Source: JANNSW01 sp031431235 (GTDB lineage Bacteria; Pseudomonadota; Alphaproteobacteria; Rhizobiales; Hyphomicrobiaceae). Taken from it: a stretch of DNA of 20,624 nucleotides. Where the stretch lies: positions 1 through 20,624 of the forward strand of contig JANPDA010000057.1 in NCBI GenBank assembly GCA_031431235.1. The letters run 5' to 3'. Every line of letters begins with the position of its first letter. Position 1 is the stretch's first letter. This document shows, in pieces, positions 1 to 7,025 of the stretch. The notes under the pieces were generated by a model. That model saw only the letters and a list, made by a program, of their open reading frames with translations, ran no database searches and was not told where the DNA came from. The position numbers and the translations under genes are program-made.

Positions 1-66
1 CTGGCGAGTTCGACCCATAGAGCGCTCGCCGATTGCGCGGCAAAACGCGCCAGCACTCCAAAGAAT

Positions 67-392
67 GTGGGCTCGACCATGTCCAAACACTTCGTGACTA
101 CCGGCTTCGTCGATTACGGCAAGCGAATCTTCACCGCGGCCTCGAATGATCGCGGCCCCCTGTTCGCGATCGAGGACGAGTTCGAGGCGTCCGTCGGCGA
201 GATCGACGGCCACGAGAACGCGATGGATCGAGCGACGGCACACTCTACGTCTACGGCTCAGATGCGGAGGCGCCCGATGCCGTGATCGAGCCGATCCTCG
301 TCGCCTCCGCAGGCACGCGCGGCGGGACGTCGATGCTCCGCTTCGGCGACGTCGACGAGCCCGGCGCGGATCGAGGAGTTCTCGGCCGATGA
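67..392 (+). pseudogene. Degraded hypothetical coding remnant with frame switches
   Basis: I do not recognise this protein. The frame beginning near 67 (possible ATG at 79) is open back to the window start and gives a plausible acidic stretch around FVDYGKRIFTAASNDRGPLF. Its continuation after about 222 becomes His/Ser/Arg-rich and looks like an out-of-frame shadow. The third frame from 222 reads DGTLYVYGSDAEAPDAVIEP, which looks more protein-like, and stops at 390-392. From about 367 the first frame again reads an acidic stretch (IEEFSADDVDDGDHG). This pattern fits a gene broken by one or two indels, lying directly upstream of a toxin-antitoxin pair. It could instead be non-coding DNA with chance open frames. 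The stretch 393-496 shows nothing else I can support. Confidence 0.25.
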
Positions 393-496
393 TGTCGATG
401 ATGGCGATCACGGCGTATCCGATCTCGCTTGCTCAGCCCGTCGCGGCCAGGGTAATCTTGCGACGTTGGTAGCGGTCATTCGCCCTCGTTGGAACG

Positions 497-525
497 TTGC
501 AATGGCAGTAAGCCAAGTCTATCTC
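497..525 (+). promoter_or_regulatory. Candidate promoter of the ParE-type toxin-antitoxin pair
   Basis: TTGCAA (497-502) and TATCTC (520-525) are separated by 17 bases and lie 40 bases before the antitoxin start, a sigma70-like layout. Downstream, the octamer GAGATTCG occurs twice, 13 bases apart (541-548 and 554-561), next to the ribosome binding site. That spacing is near one helical turn, so it could be an autoregulatory site. All of this is inferred from short matches. Confidence 0.33.
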
Positions 526-564
526 GCCGCAGCCGGTCGAGAGATTCGCAAGGGAGATTCGACG

Positions 565-795
565 ATGGGAAAGATGAGCCCGTTGCTGCGAGAGGCCGTC
601 GACCGCGTGAGCGAGCTGCCGGCCGCTGTGCAGAATCGCATTGCGCGGCACATTATCGGCCTCGACCCGCTCGGGCTATACGGGCTCGATGACGAGGAGC
701 GGGCAGCAATCGCCGAAGCCGACGCCCAGATCGAGCGCGGCGAGCTGCTGACGGATGACGAGGTTGCGGCGCTCTTTCACGAGCTCGAGGTGTGA
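565..795 (+). CDS. Antitoxin of a ParE-type toxin-antitoxin pair
   Basis: This is a 76-residue, acidic, mostly helical protein ending in a segment (LLTDDEVAALFHELEV) of the kind seen at the C-terminus of ParD-like antitoxins, where a D/E-rich helix wraps the toxin. The start at ATG 565 is chosen because an AAGGGAGA ribosome binding site sits at 550-557. A longer frame back to 466 has no such site. ATG 574 is an alternative. The stop overlaps the GTG start of the toxin gene (GTGTGA, 790-795), so the two are translationally coupled. The expected role is to bind and neutralise the downstream toxin and repress its own promoter. The N-terminal half does not show a DNA-binding fold I can assign with certainty. 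The assignment rests largely on position and length. Confidence 0.68.
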   Translation: MGKMSPLLREAVDRVSELPAAVQNRIARHIIGLDPLGLYGLDDEERAAIAEADAQIERGELLTDDEVAALFHELEV

Positions 796-1073
796 AGCTG
801 CGGATCGCACCGCGAGCCAGGGCCGATCTCCTCGCCATCCGTGCCTACCTGTTGGTCCAGCATCCCGAAGCGGCTCGCAAGGTCATGCAGGAGATCATCC
901 GCAAGTTGCGGCGCCTCGAGATATTCCCCGAGAGCGGTGCGCCAACTGAAATTGAAGCTGTGCGCGTGGTGCCGATCGTCACCTATCCCTACCTGATCTT
1001 CTACCGTGTCGAGGATGCCGAAATCATCGTGCAACACGTGAGGCATTCGTCGCGCCAGCGCGGCGAAGCATGA
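792..1073 (+). CDS. RelE/ParE-family toxin
   Basis: A 93-residue basic protein with the ParE/RelE layout. It has an N-terminal strand (MKLRIAPRARADL), two helices (AIRAYLLVQHPEAARKVMQEII) and a central Arg/Pro-containing strand region (GAPTEIEAVRVVPIVTYPYLIFYRV). The C-terminal strand ends in IIVQHVRHSSRQ, matching the usual HxxR ending. ParE toxins typically poison DNA gyrase, whereas RelE members cleave mRNA on the ribosome. The sequence resembles the ParE branch more, but the target cannot be read from it. Translation begins at GTG 792 inside the antitoxin stop. The gene converges on the transporter that ends at 1092, leaving only 18 bases between them and no room for a strong terminator. 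Confidence 0.87.
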   Translation: MKLRIAPRARADLLAIRAYLLVQHPEAARKVMQEIIRKLRRLEIFPESGAPTEIEAVRVVPIVTYPYLIFYRVEDAEIIVQHVRHSSRQRGEA

Positions 1074-1091
1074 ATCCGTCTACTCGCGCCA

Positions 1092-1799
1092 TCAGGCCTT
1101 CACCTTGAACGGCGAGAAATCCGTGTCGCGGTCGTAGAAATCCTCCTGCTCGGAGCGCTTCAGGGCGCCCACGACCGCATAGGTCCAGGGCGTGAGGCCG
1201 GCTTCGATCAGGACCTTGATGACGTATTCGGTCAGCGCGATCCCCAGGATCGCCTCGTTGGGCACGATGCCGGAATTCCAGAAGGCGACCGGAAAGAAGA
1301 TCGCCGAATCGACCGCCTGCCCGAAAATGGTCGAGCCGATCGTGCGGCTCCAGAGGTGGCGGCCCTGCTGCCAGACCTTCATCCTGGCGAGCACGAACGA
1401 GTTGACGAGCTCGCCGCAGAGATAGGCGGCGATCGAGGCGAGCACGATCCGCCAGGTATTGCCGAACACCGTCTCGTAGGCCCCCTGCTGCTCCCAGAAC
1501 GAGGCCGACGGCAGTGCCAGCATCATCGCACTCATGGCGGCCGCGAACACGAGCCCGGCAAATCCCGCCCAGATGACGCGGCGCGCACGCGCGTAGCCAT
1601 AGACCTCGGTCAGGATGTCGCCGAAGACGTAGGAGAGCGGGAAGAACAGCACCGCCGCCGAGAACGAGACCGTGCCGACGACGGGCAGCGTCGCCTCCGT
1701 GATCTTGGCCGGCCCGATCAGGCTCGAGCACACGAGCACCGTCACGAAGGCGGCAGTGATCAGGTCGAGGTAGCGGTAGGCTTTTGGGGTGGCGGTCAT
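1092..1799 (-). CDS. yhhQ: Queuosine precursor transporter (YhhQ/DUF165 family)
   Basis: This 235-residue integral membrane protein has about six hydrophobic spans. It carries the family's hallmark block at residues 52-78, FPLSYVFGDILTEVYGYARA followed by RRVIW. The family imports the queuosine precursors preQ0/preQ1 across the inner membrane for tRNA wobble-base modification. Later conserved parts include the segment around GELVNSFVLARMKVW and SAIFFPVAFW. The start at ATG 1799 (MTATPKAYRYLD) is chosen because it opens the first membrane-domain block. The frame runs far upstream through an antisense overlap with the flavoprotein gene and has no family similarity there. The gene lies 86 bases downstream of the flavoprotein on the same strand and may share its transcript. 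The C-terminal tail (DFYDRDTDFSPFKVKA) is polar. Length and motifs are complete. Confidence 0.93.
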   Translation of the reverse strand: MTATPKAYRYLDLITAAFVTVLVCSSLIGPAKITEATLPVVGTVSFSAAVLFFPLSYVFGDILTEVYGYARARRVIWAGFAGLVFAAAMSAMMLALPSASFWEQQGAYETVFGNTWRIVLASIAAYLCGELVNSFVLARMKVWQQGRHLWSRTIGSTIFGQAVDSAIFFPVAFWNSGIVPNEAILGIALTEYVIKVLIEAGLTPWTYAVVGALKRSEQEDFYDRDTDFSPFKVKA

Positions 1800-1885
1800 G
1801 CGTGTCGATCTCGGGCAGGAGGGCCTCGCGCGCCTTCCATAGGCCAAACCAATCCCCGCCACCAAGCCAGAACAGCAAACCGCCG

Positions 1886-3073
1886 TCAGATCGCCTGTCC
1901 GGCTGCCCAACCACTCGACCACGCCCATTGGAAATTGTAGCCCCCGAGCCAGCCGGTGACGTCGACGGCTTCCCCGATCGCGTAGAGGCCGGGGACGGCA
2001 CGCGCCACCATCGTTCGCGAGGACAGCTCGCGCGTATCGATGCCCCCGACGGTCACCTCGGCCTTGGCATAGCCTTCCGTGGTCTCCGGCCGGAACGCCC
2101 AGGCCTTCAGCCGGGCGGCGCATTCGGCGAGCGAGCGATCGGGAATGTCGGCGAGGGCAGCCGCCGGCAGCTGTGCCGCGGCCAGCGACTGCGCCAGGCG
2201 CGCCGGCAGCACCTCGGCCAGCACCGTCCGCGGCATGGCCTTGGGCCGTGCGCGTTTGCGCTCGAGCAGAAATGCGCCCGCGTCGAGCCCGGGCAACAGA
2301 TCGAGTGCGACCGTGCCGCCAGGATGCCAATAGGAGGAGATCTGCAGGATCGCCGGGCCGGAAAGACCGCGGTGGGTGAACAGCAGGCCCTCGCGAAACG
2401 CCTTCCCCGCGAACGAGGCAACGGCATCCAAGGAAACGCCAGCGAGCGCGGAATCGAACCCGGGCGTGTCGGGCGCTGCGCGCAACGGCACCAATCCCGG
2501 CTGCATCCGAGTCAGGCGCAGACCGAATTGCCGCGCAAGATCATGGCTGAGCCCGGTCGCACCCATCTTGGGTATCGATAGCCCGCCCGTTGCCAGCACC
2601 AGCGATGGCGCAGTAAAGCAACCCGATACCGTCTCGATCCGGAATGCCTGTGCGCGCGTCACGCCGGTGACCGTGTGCCCGAGCCGGAGATCGACGCCAC
2701 CCGCCGCGCATTCCCCCAGCAGCATCGCCACGACCGCACGCGCCGAGCCGTCGCAAAAGAGCTGACCGAGCGTCTTCTCGTGAAAGGGAATGCGATGCTT
2801 CCCGACCAGCGCGATGAAATCCGTCTGCGTATAGCGGCTCAACGCCGAGGTGCAGAAATGGGGGTTCTCCGAGATGAAACGGTCGGGCTCGCTCGCGAGA
2901 TTGGTGAAGTTGCAGCGCCCACCGCCCGAAATCAGGATCTTGGCACCGGCCTTGTCGGTATGCTCGAGCAGCAACACCTTGCGGCCGCGTTGCCCCGCTG
3001 TCAGCGCGCACATCAGCCCGGCGGCTCCCGCCCCGAGGATCACAGCGTCGAAAGCTTCCTCTTTGCCTGTCAT
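1886..3073 (-). CDS. NAD(P)/FAD-dependent oxidoreductase, HI0933/BaiN-like
   Basis: The 395-residue flavoprotein opens with a Rossmann dinucleotide motif at about residues 10-24 (AVILGAGAAGLMCAL). Next comes the HI0933-family signature around AGAKILISGGGRCNFTN. Further family blocks are LATGGLSIPKMGATG, LLFTHRGLSGPAILQ and the C-terminal FAD-contact region GGYNFQWAWSSGWAAG. Members are soluble FAD proteins (E. coli YhiN, clostridial BaiN). BaiN has been linked to bile-acid double-bond reduction, but most members have no known substrate and I assign none here. The start at ATG 3073 immediately precedes the Rossmann strand and overlaps the nuclease stop in a TCAT (ATGA on the coding strand) junction. 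That junction indicates translational coupling to the upstream GIY-YIG gene. The long frame upstream of 3073 is antisense to other genes and is discarded. Confidence 0.93.
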   Translation of the reverse strand: MTGKEEAFDAVILGAGAAGLMCALTAGQRGRKVLLLEHTDKAGAKILISGGGRCNFTNLASEPDRFISENPHFCTSALSRYTQTDFIALVGKHRIPFHEKTLGQLFCDGSARAVVAMLLGECAAGGVDLRLGHTVTGVTRAQAFRIETVSGCFTAPSLVLATGGLSIPKMGATGLSHDLARQFGLRLTRMQPGLVPLRAAPDTPGFDSALAGVSLDAVASFAGKAFREGLLFTHRGLSGPAILQISSYWHPGGTVALDLLPGLDAGAFLLERKRARPKAMPRTVLAEVLPARLAQSLAAAQLPAAALADIPDRSLAECAARLKAWAFRPETTEGYAKAEVTVGGIDTRELSSRTMVARAVPGLYAIGEAVDVTGWLGGYNFQWAWSSGWAAGQAI

Positions 3074-3345
3074 GGGCCGGCCGCTCGACGACTGGATGCG
3101 CCCTCGATCAGCGCCTCCTTCTGCGATCGCGTCAGCCGCTTCACGCGAATTTCCGCCTTCAATGCCTGCGAGCGTGTAGCAAACGGGGCTGCGTAGACGA
3201 GGACGACCGGCCGGCGCGCCGCCGTATAGCGCGCGCCCTTGCGGGTGGCCCCATTGTGATCGCGGATGCGCCGCTCGACGTCGACGGCGATGCCGGTATA
3301 GAGGCTGCCGTCGGCGCATTCGACGATGTAGAGTGAGTAGCCCAT
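3070..3345 (-). CDS. GIY-YIG endonuclease-domain protein (YhbQ/UPF0213-like)
   Basis: This 91-residue protein consists of one GIY-YIG domain. The two halves of the signature are SLYIV (residues 4-8) and SLYTGIA (14-20). The catalytic-type Arg lies in VDVERRIRDHN (21-31), the GARYTAARRPVVLVY strand follows, and the metal-binding Glu is near residue 65 (ALKAEIRVKRL). Small stand-alone members are widespread. Some are reported to act on nucleic acids, but their cellular role is poorly defined. The start at ATG 3345 is preceded by a GGGGGA ribosome binding site. Its stop overlaps the flavoprotein start by four bases, and it is the first gene of the minus-strand group. The basic tail (SSRRAAGP) is short and probably disordered. 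Confidence 0.93.
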   Translation of the reverse strand: MGYSLYIVECADGSLYTGIAVDVERRIRDHNGATRKGARYTAARRPVVLVYAAPFATRSQALKAEIRVKRLTRSQKEALIEGASSRRAAGP

Positions 3346-3471
3346 GTGTCCCCCGCCGCCCGGCCATTTCAGGGCCGAGTCGGGGAGGATTGCGAGGGGA
3401 AACGCGCTGCCGGCGGCACCCTCGACGCCGCACGCTCCCGGTGTTAGGGGATCGCAGCCCCGATCGAACCC

Positions 3472-4725
3472 ATGAGCAATCCCATGCCCGCCCTCGACCT
3501 CGACTTCGTCCGTGCCCAGTTTCCCGCTTTCGCCCATCCCGAGACCGGGGCCTGGGTGATGGCGGAGAATGCGGGCGGGGCCTATGCGCCGCGGCACGTC
3601 GTCGACAAACTGCACCACTACATGGTCGCAACCAAGGTGCAGCCCTATTGGGTGTCCGACCCGTCGTCCGAGGTGGGCCGCGCCATGGACCGCTCGCACA
3701 CCCAGTGGGCCGAGGCTCTGAATGCCGAGCGCGAGGAGGTGATGTTCGGGCCCTCGACCAGCATGAACACCTATGTGCTGTCGCATGCGCTGAAGGCGGA
3801 GCTGCGACAAGGCGATGAGGTGATCGTCACCAACCAGGATCACGAGGCCAATGTCGGCGCTTGGCGGCGGCTCGCCGACGGCAATTCGGGCATCGTCGTG
3901 CGCGAATGGGCGGTCGATCCCAAGACCGGCCGGCTCGATCTGGCCGGGCTGAAGCGCCTCCTCAACGAGCGCACCAAGCTCGTCTCGGTGACGCACTGCT
4001 CCAACATCGCAGGAGAGATCAACGACATTCCGGCGATTGCCAGGCTGGTGCACGCGGCCGGCGCACGGCTCGCGGTCGACGCGGTCTCCTACGCGCCGCA
4101 CATGATCGCCGACATGAAGGCGCTTCGAGCGGATTTCTACTATTTCAGCCTCTACAAGGTGTTCGGCCCGCATCAGGGCCTGATGTACGTGCAGCGCGAC
4201 AGCCTCGAGCGCATCGCCAACCAAGGCCACTATTTCAACGCCAAGCTGCTCGGCAAGCGGCTGACCCCTGCCGGACCTCAGCATGGCGAGATCGCATGCG
4301 CCGGCGGCGTGATCGACTATTTCGAGGAGGTCGCGGCCCACGAGGGTCTCGTCGGGACGGGGGCCGGCGCCCGCGTGCGCGCCGTGATGGAGCGTTTCCA
4401 CGCCCATGAATGCGAGCAGGCGAGCCGCGTGCTCACTCTGCTGCGCGACAAGGGCGCGCGCATCATCGGGCCGGAGACGGCGGAGGTGCACAAGCGCGCC
4501 GCAACCATTGCGTTCGTGCCCAAGCGTGGCACGCCCGAAGGTGTCATGGGGCATCTCGCCAAGCGGAAAATCGCCATCGGCGGCGGCGCCGATTTCTACG
4601 CCCGCCGCTTGATCGAGGCCGTCGGGGTCGATCCGGAGGTAGGCGTCGCGCGCGTGAGCCTCGTCCACTACAATTCGGCCGCGGATGTCGACCGGGTGCT
4701 GGAGGCGCTCGGCGAGGTGATCTGA
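3472..4725 (+). CDS. Cysteine desulfurase-like class V aminotransferase (VC1184 type)
   Basis: This 417-residue PLP-dependent fold-type I enzyme has the class V layout. His124 in NQDHEANVGAW stacks on the cofactor, Asp203 in LAVDAVSYAPH pairs with the pyridine nitrogen, and Lys229 in FYYFSLYKVFGPHQG is the Schiff-base lysine. The C-terminal domain includes RKIAIGGGADFYARR and VRV/VSL-type strands. The overall pattern matches the cysteine desulfurase-like subfamily typified by VC1184. Members are named for similarity to SufS/CsdA, but the sulfur-accepting cysteine loop is not obvious here, so desulfurase activity is uncertain. No Fe-S assembly genes are adjacent. The start at ATG 3472 agrees with the family N-terminus. 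Met 3476+8 (3484, MPALDLDF) is an alternative, as there is no strong ribosome binding site for either. A GATCG/CGATC inverted repeat (3450-3465) lies just before the start. Confidence 0.9.
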   Translation: MSNPMPALDLDFVRAQFPAFAHPETGAWVMAENAGGAYAPRHVVDKLHHYMVATKVQPYWVSDPSSEVGRAMDRSHTQWAEALNAEREEVMFGPSTSMNTYVLSHALKAELRQGDEVIVTNQDHEANVGAWRRLADGNSGIVVREWAVDPKTGRLDLAGLKRLLNERTKLVSVTHCSNIAGEINDIPAIARLVHAAGARLAVDAVSYAPHMIADMKALRADFYYFSLYKVFGPHQGLMYVQRDSLERIANQGHYFNAKLLGKRLTPAGPQHGEIACAGGVIDYFEEVAAHEGLVGTGAGARVRAVMERFHAHECEQASRVLTLLRDKGARIIGPETAEVHKRAATIAFVPKRGTPEGVMGHLAKRKIAIGGGADFYARRLIEAVGVDPEVGVARVSLVHYNSAADVDRVLEALGEVI

Positions 4726-4744
4726 GGGTGGGTCACGGAGCCGG

Positions 4745-4770
4745 TTATAGTCCGGCTAGTCAGACTATAA
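4745..4770. promoter_or_regulatory. Palindromic operator/promoter of the Phd-VapC operon
   Basis: TTATAGTC (4745-4752) and GACTATAA (4763-4770) form a perfect 8-bp inverted repeat with a 10-base spacer, 13 bases before the antitoxin start. A third half-site, TAGTC (4757-4761), pairs with GACTA (4763-4767) around a single central base, giving three half-sites in total. The arms contain TATAGT and TATAAA, either of which could be the -10 element. AAGGA at 4771-4775 is the ribosome binding site. Antitoxins of this family repress their own promoter by binding palindromes, which is the inferred role here. Confidence 0.7.
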
Positions 4771-4783
4771 AAGGACACGTCCC

Positions 4784-5032
4784 ATGCGCTGGCAACTGCA
4801 GGAAGCCAAAGCCAAGCTCTCCGAGCTGGTGAAACGCGCCGAGACCGAAGGCCCCCAGGAGATCACCGTCCACGGCGAGATCAAGGCCGTCCTGCTGTCG
4901 CAGACCGAGTACGAGCGGCTGATCGGAAAACCGGAGACATTCTGGGAGGTCATGCGCAGATCGCCGCTCGTCGGGGTCGAGCTCGATCTGGAGCGGGATC
5001 CCGACGACACCGAAAGGCCTGTCGACGTGTGA
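4784..5032 (+). CDS. Phd/YefM-family antitoxin
   Basis: This 82-residue protein opens with the Phd/YefM pattern WQLQEAKAKLSELVKRAETE, in which the N-terminal half forms the dimeric DNA-binding domain. The strand PQEITVHGEIKAVLLSQTEYERL then follows. The C-terminal half (FWEVMRRSPLVGVELDLERD) is acidic and is expected to fold onto the toxin. Its stop overlaps the toxin GTG start (GTGTGA, 5027-5032). The start at ATG 4784 has AAGGA eight bases upstream and lies next to the operator at 4745-4770, which it is likely to bind. Its partner is a PIN-domain toxin, a common pairing for this antitoxin family. The family assignment is firm. The specific name is left open. Confidence 0.92.
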   Translation: MRWQLQEAKAKLSELVKRAETEGPQEITVHGEIKAVLLSQTEYERLIGKPETFWEVMRRSPLVGVELDLERDPDDTERPVDV

Positions 5033-5439
5033 GATATCTGCTCGACATCAACATATTCTCAGAGATGACGCGTCCGCGCCCCGACGAACGTGTACGGCAA
5101 TGGTTCGAGCAAGTGCCCTCAACCGCGATACACGCGTCTGTCCTCACTGTCGGGGAGATCCGCCGAGGCATTGCCAAAATGCCAGGCGGACCGAAGCAAC
5201 AGACCCTGCAACTCTGGATCGATGTCGAGCTCGTTGCTGAGCTCGGACACCGCCTGCTCCCCATCTCCCTCGCGGTCGCCGAGCGCTGGGGGCGGCTCCT
5301 TGCCGAGGTGGGGAGATCGCTTCCCGTGGCCGACAGCCTGATCGCCGCGACTGCGCGCCATCACGATCTGAAGCTCGTGACCCGGAACCGGCGGGACTTC
5401 GCGATTCCGGGCCTCGTCGTGATCAATCCCTGGGATTGA
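5029..5439 (+). CDS. vapC: VapC-type PIN-domain toxin ribonuclease
   Basis: A complete 136-residue PIN domain of the VapC/FitB branch. The conserved acidic residues are Asp6 (MRYLLDINIFSEM), Glu43 (SVLTVGEIRRGI), Asp102 (LPVADSLIAATA) and Asp123 (LVTRNRRDF). These coordinate Mg2+ or Mn2+ for single-strand RNA cleavage, typically of tRNA or rRNA. The first motif reads DIN instead of the more common DTN, a tolerated change. The closing strand is GLVVINPW, typical of the group. Translation starts at GTG 5029 within the antitoxin stop, coupling toxin output to antitoxin translation. Co-transcribed with the Phd-type antitoxin. Target RNA cannot be deduced. Confidence 0.94.
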   Translation: MRYLLDINIFSEMTRPRPDERVRQWFEQVPSTAIHASVLTVGEIRRGIAKMPGGPKQQTLQLWIDVELVAELGHRLLPISLAVAERWGRLLAEVGRSLPVADSLIAATARHHDLKLVTRNRRDFAIPGLVVINPWD

Positions 5440-5487
5440 TACGTACACTGGCCGATCGCTTCGCCACTCCGTCTCCCTGGAGACCGC

Positions 5488-5561
5488 CGTCGCGCCGGAG
5501 GCGCGCCACACCAAGACAGCGACCATCCGGTGCCCAGGGCCGACGTCGCGCCGGAGGCGCG
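5488..5561. repeat. Two copies of an 18-bp hairpin-forming direct repeat
   Basis: CGTCGCGCCGGAGGCGCG occurs at 5488-5505 and again at 5544-5561, a period of 56 bases. Each copy holds a perfect hairpin, CGCGCC-GGA-GGCGCG. The repeats lie in the 221-base gap between the convergent toxin gene and uspA, so they may end transcription or be REP-like elements. No T-run follows. The rest of 5440-5660 shows no gene I can support. Confidence 0.6.
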
Positions 5562-5660
5562 TGGCGAATCGAGCGATTTGGCTACCTGCCCTGGATCGGG
5601 AAAGCGGGAACTGATCGACCGGATTTGGTATGACGTTCCCCGAACAGAGGCTGCCCCGCG

Positions 5661-6074
5661 TCACCGGGCAATCGTGACCGGACAATGAGCCTTGGCCGCC
5701 ACATCGGCCGATACCGAGCCGATCACCAGCCTCTTCATTGCTCCTTTCTCGCCGGTTCCGACCACAATGTGGTCGAAGCCATGCTCGAAAGCATAGTGGA
5801 CGATGGCGCCAGCAGGATCGCGCCCTTTGGCGATTACGGTCTTGACGTCGGAGGCTCCGGCCTGCGTTGCCACGCGGCTGGCACTGGCAGCCACGGCATC
5901 GGCCTCCCTGTCGTCCCAGGTCATCGTTACCGGCCCTCGCGCGCCCCCGAGCGCGGTGTTGACGGCAAGGCAGGTGAGCGAGGCCCCCGTTGCCTTCGCC
6001 AGCTCGGCCGCGAGCAGCACCGCTGCGTCTGAATGCTCCATTCCGTCATGAGCGCATAGAACCTTGCGAACCAT
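5661..6074 (-). CDS. Universal stress protein (UspA family)
   Basis: A single-domain 137-residue Usp protein. The N-terminal strand (VRKVLCAHDGMEHSDAAV) carries the conserved Asp10. The C-terminal nucleotide loop is FDHIVVGTGEKGAMKRLVIGSVSADV. The usual pattern is G-x2-G-x9-G-(S/T). Here the second glycine position is Glu109, so ATP binding is plausible but not assured. The final strand is HCPVTIAR. Usp proteins help cells through energy limitation and stress in the cytoplasm. The start at ATG 6074 has GGAG seven bases upstream. A perfect TTGAT-N4-ATCAA box about 71 bases before the start suggests control by oxygen limitation through an FNR/FixK-type activator. It lies downstream of tupA but probably has its own promoter. 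Confidence 0.92.
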   Translation of the reverse strand: MVRKVLCAHDGMEHSDAAVLLAAELAKATGASLTCLAVNTALGGARGPVTMTWDDREADAVAASASRVATQAGASDVKTVIAKGRDPAGAIVHYAFEHGFDHIVVGTGEKGAMKRLVIGSVSADVAAKAHCPVTIAR

Positions 6075-6138
6075 CTCCGGTCTCCACGTGGTTGGGGGAT
6101 AATCGAGTGGAAGCTACACGCTCGTCTCCCGCCGCGCG

Positions 6139-6152
6139 TTGATCGGCATCAA
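6139..6152 (-). promoter_or_regulatory. FNR/FixK-type binding box upstream of the Usp gene
   Basis: TTGATCGGCATCAA matches the FNR/Anr/FixK consensus TTGAT-N4-ATCAA at every defined base. Its centre is 71.5 bases before the uspA ATG. A weak -10-like TAGCTT (6116 to 6111 on the minus strand) lies about 32 bases from the centre, compatible with a class II activator at -41.5. Induction at low oxygen is inferred from the match and from known FNR-type control of some usp genes. Confidence 0.72.
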
Positions 6153-6161
6153 ACCCAATTC

Positions 6162-7004
6162 TCAGCCGGCCTGCTTCAACTGAGCGGGATCGGCATTGGG
6201 GAAGAACATTTGCTGGCCCTCGATCCGATAGCTGCGAATGGCATTCTGCCCCTCGACAGAGAGGATCCATTCGATGAAGGCTTGGCCCTCCTTCACCTTC
6301 ACATGCGGGTGCTTGGCAGGATTGACGAGCATCACGCCGTACTGGTTGAACAAGGGCTTGTCGCCCTCGACCACAATAGCGAGCTCGCCCTTGCTCGCGA
6401 ACGCGATCCAGGTGCCGCGGTCGCAGAGCACATAGGCGCCGAGCCCGCCGGCCGTGTTGAGGGCGGCGCCCATGCCCTGGCCGATCGCGCGGTACCAGGC
6501 GGGCTTCTCACCCGATGGATCGAGCCCGGCTGCTTTCCAGAGCTTCAGCTCGGCCTTGTGGGTCCCTGAATCGTCGCCGCGCGAGACGAAGATCGCACCG
6601 GCAGCAGCCACTTTTCTCAACGCCGCAACGATGTCGCTGGTGCGCGCGACGGCGGCCGGATCGGCCTTGGGGCCGACCAGTACGAAATCATTGTACATGA
6701 CATCGAAGCGCTGAACGCCAAAACCCTCGGCGACGAATTTCTCCTCGGCTTCCTTTGCATGCACGAGGACGACATCGGCGTCACCGCGCTTGGCGGTCTC
6801 GAGCGCTTGGCCCGTGCCCTGGGCGACGACTTTCACGTCGATGCCGGACTTCGCCTCGAACAGGGGCAGGATGTGACCGAAGAGGCCGGAATCCTGCGTC
6901 GACGTGGTCGAGGCGACGACGATCGAAGGATCAGCCGCCGCAACGGGGGCGATTGCGAGCAGCAGGCTGGCACCGGCAACGAGCAGCGGGCGTCGAATGG
7001 TCAT
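6162..7004 (-). CDS. tupA: Tungstate ABC transporter substrate-binding protein TupA
   Basis: This 280-residue periplasmic protein has a Sec signal peptide (IRRPLLVAGASLLLAIAPVA, cleaved near AAA-DPS). The mature start VVASTTSTQDSGLFGHILP carries the STTST oxyanion-binding turn typical of TupA. The second ligand loop is FVSRGDDSGTHKAELKLW, followed by LGAYVLCDRGTW. TupA proteins bind tungstate with very high affinity and select it over molybdate. That selectivity is family knowledge and is not provable from sequence alone. It is the last gene of tupB-tupC-tupA, 21 bases after tupC. ATG 7004 is preferred because GAGG lies eight bases upstream. ATG 7010 has the same motif only two bases away. 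Confidence 0.93.
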   Translation of the reverse strand: MTIRRPLLVAGASLLLAIAPVAAADPSIVVASTTSTQDSGLFGHILPLFEAKSGIDVKVVAQGTGQALETAKRGDADVVLVHAKEAEEKFVAEGFGVQRFDVMYNDFVLVGPKADPAAVARTSDIVAALRKVAAAGAIFVSRGDDSGTHKAELKLWKAAGLDPSGEKPAWYRAIGQGMGAALNTAGGLGAYVLCDRGTWIAFASKGELAIVVEGDKPLFNQYGVMLVNPAKHPHVKVKEGQAFIEWILSVEGQNAIRSYRIEGQQMFFPNADPAQLKQAG

Positions 7005-7025
7005 GGGCATCGCCTCGTTCGAGTG

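Noticed and set aside
3346..4668. Minus-strand frame running upstream from the GIY-YIG gene, opposite the aminotransferase
   Set aside because: The nuclease starts at 3345 with a good ribosome binding site; the upstream part is only the complement of a well-supported PLP enzyme.
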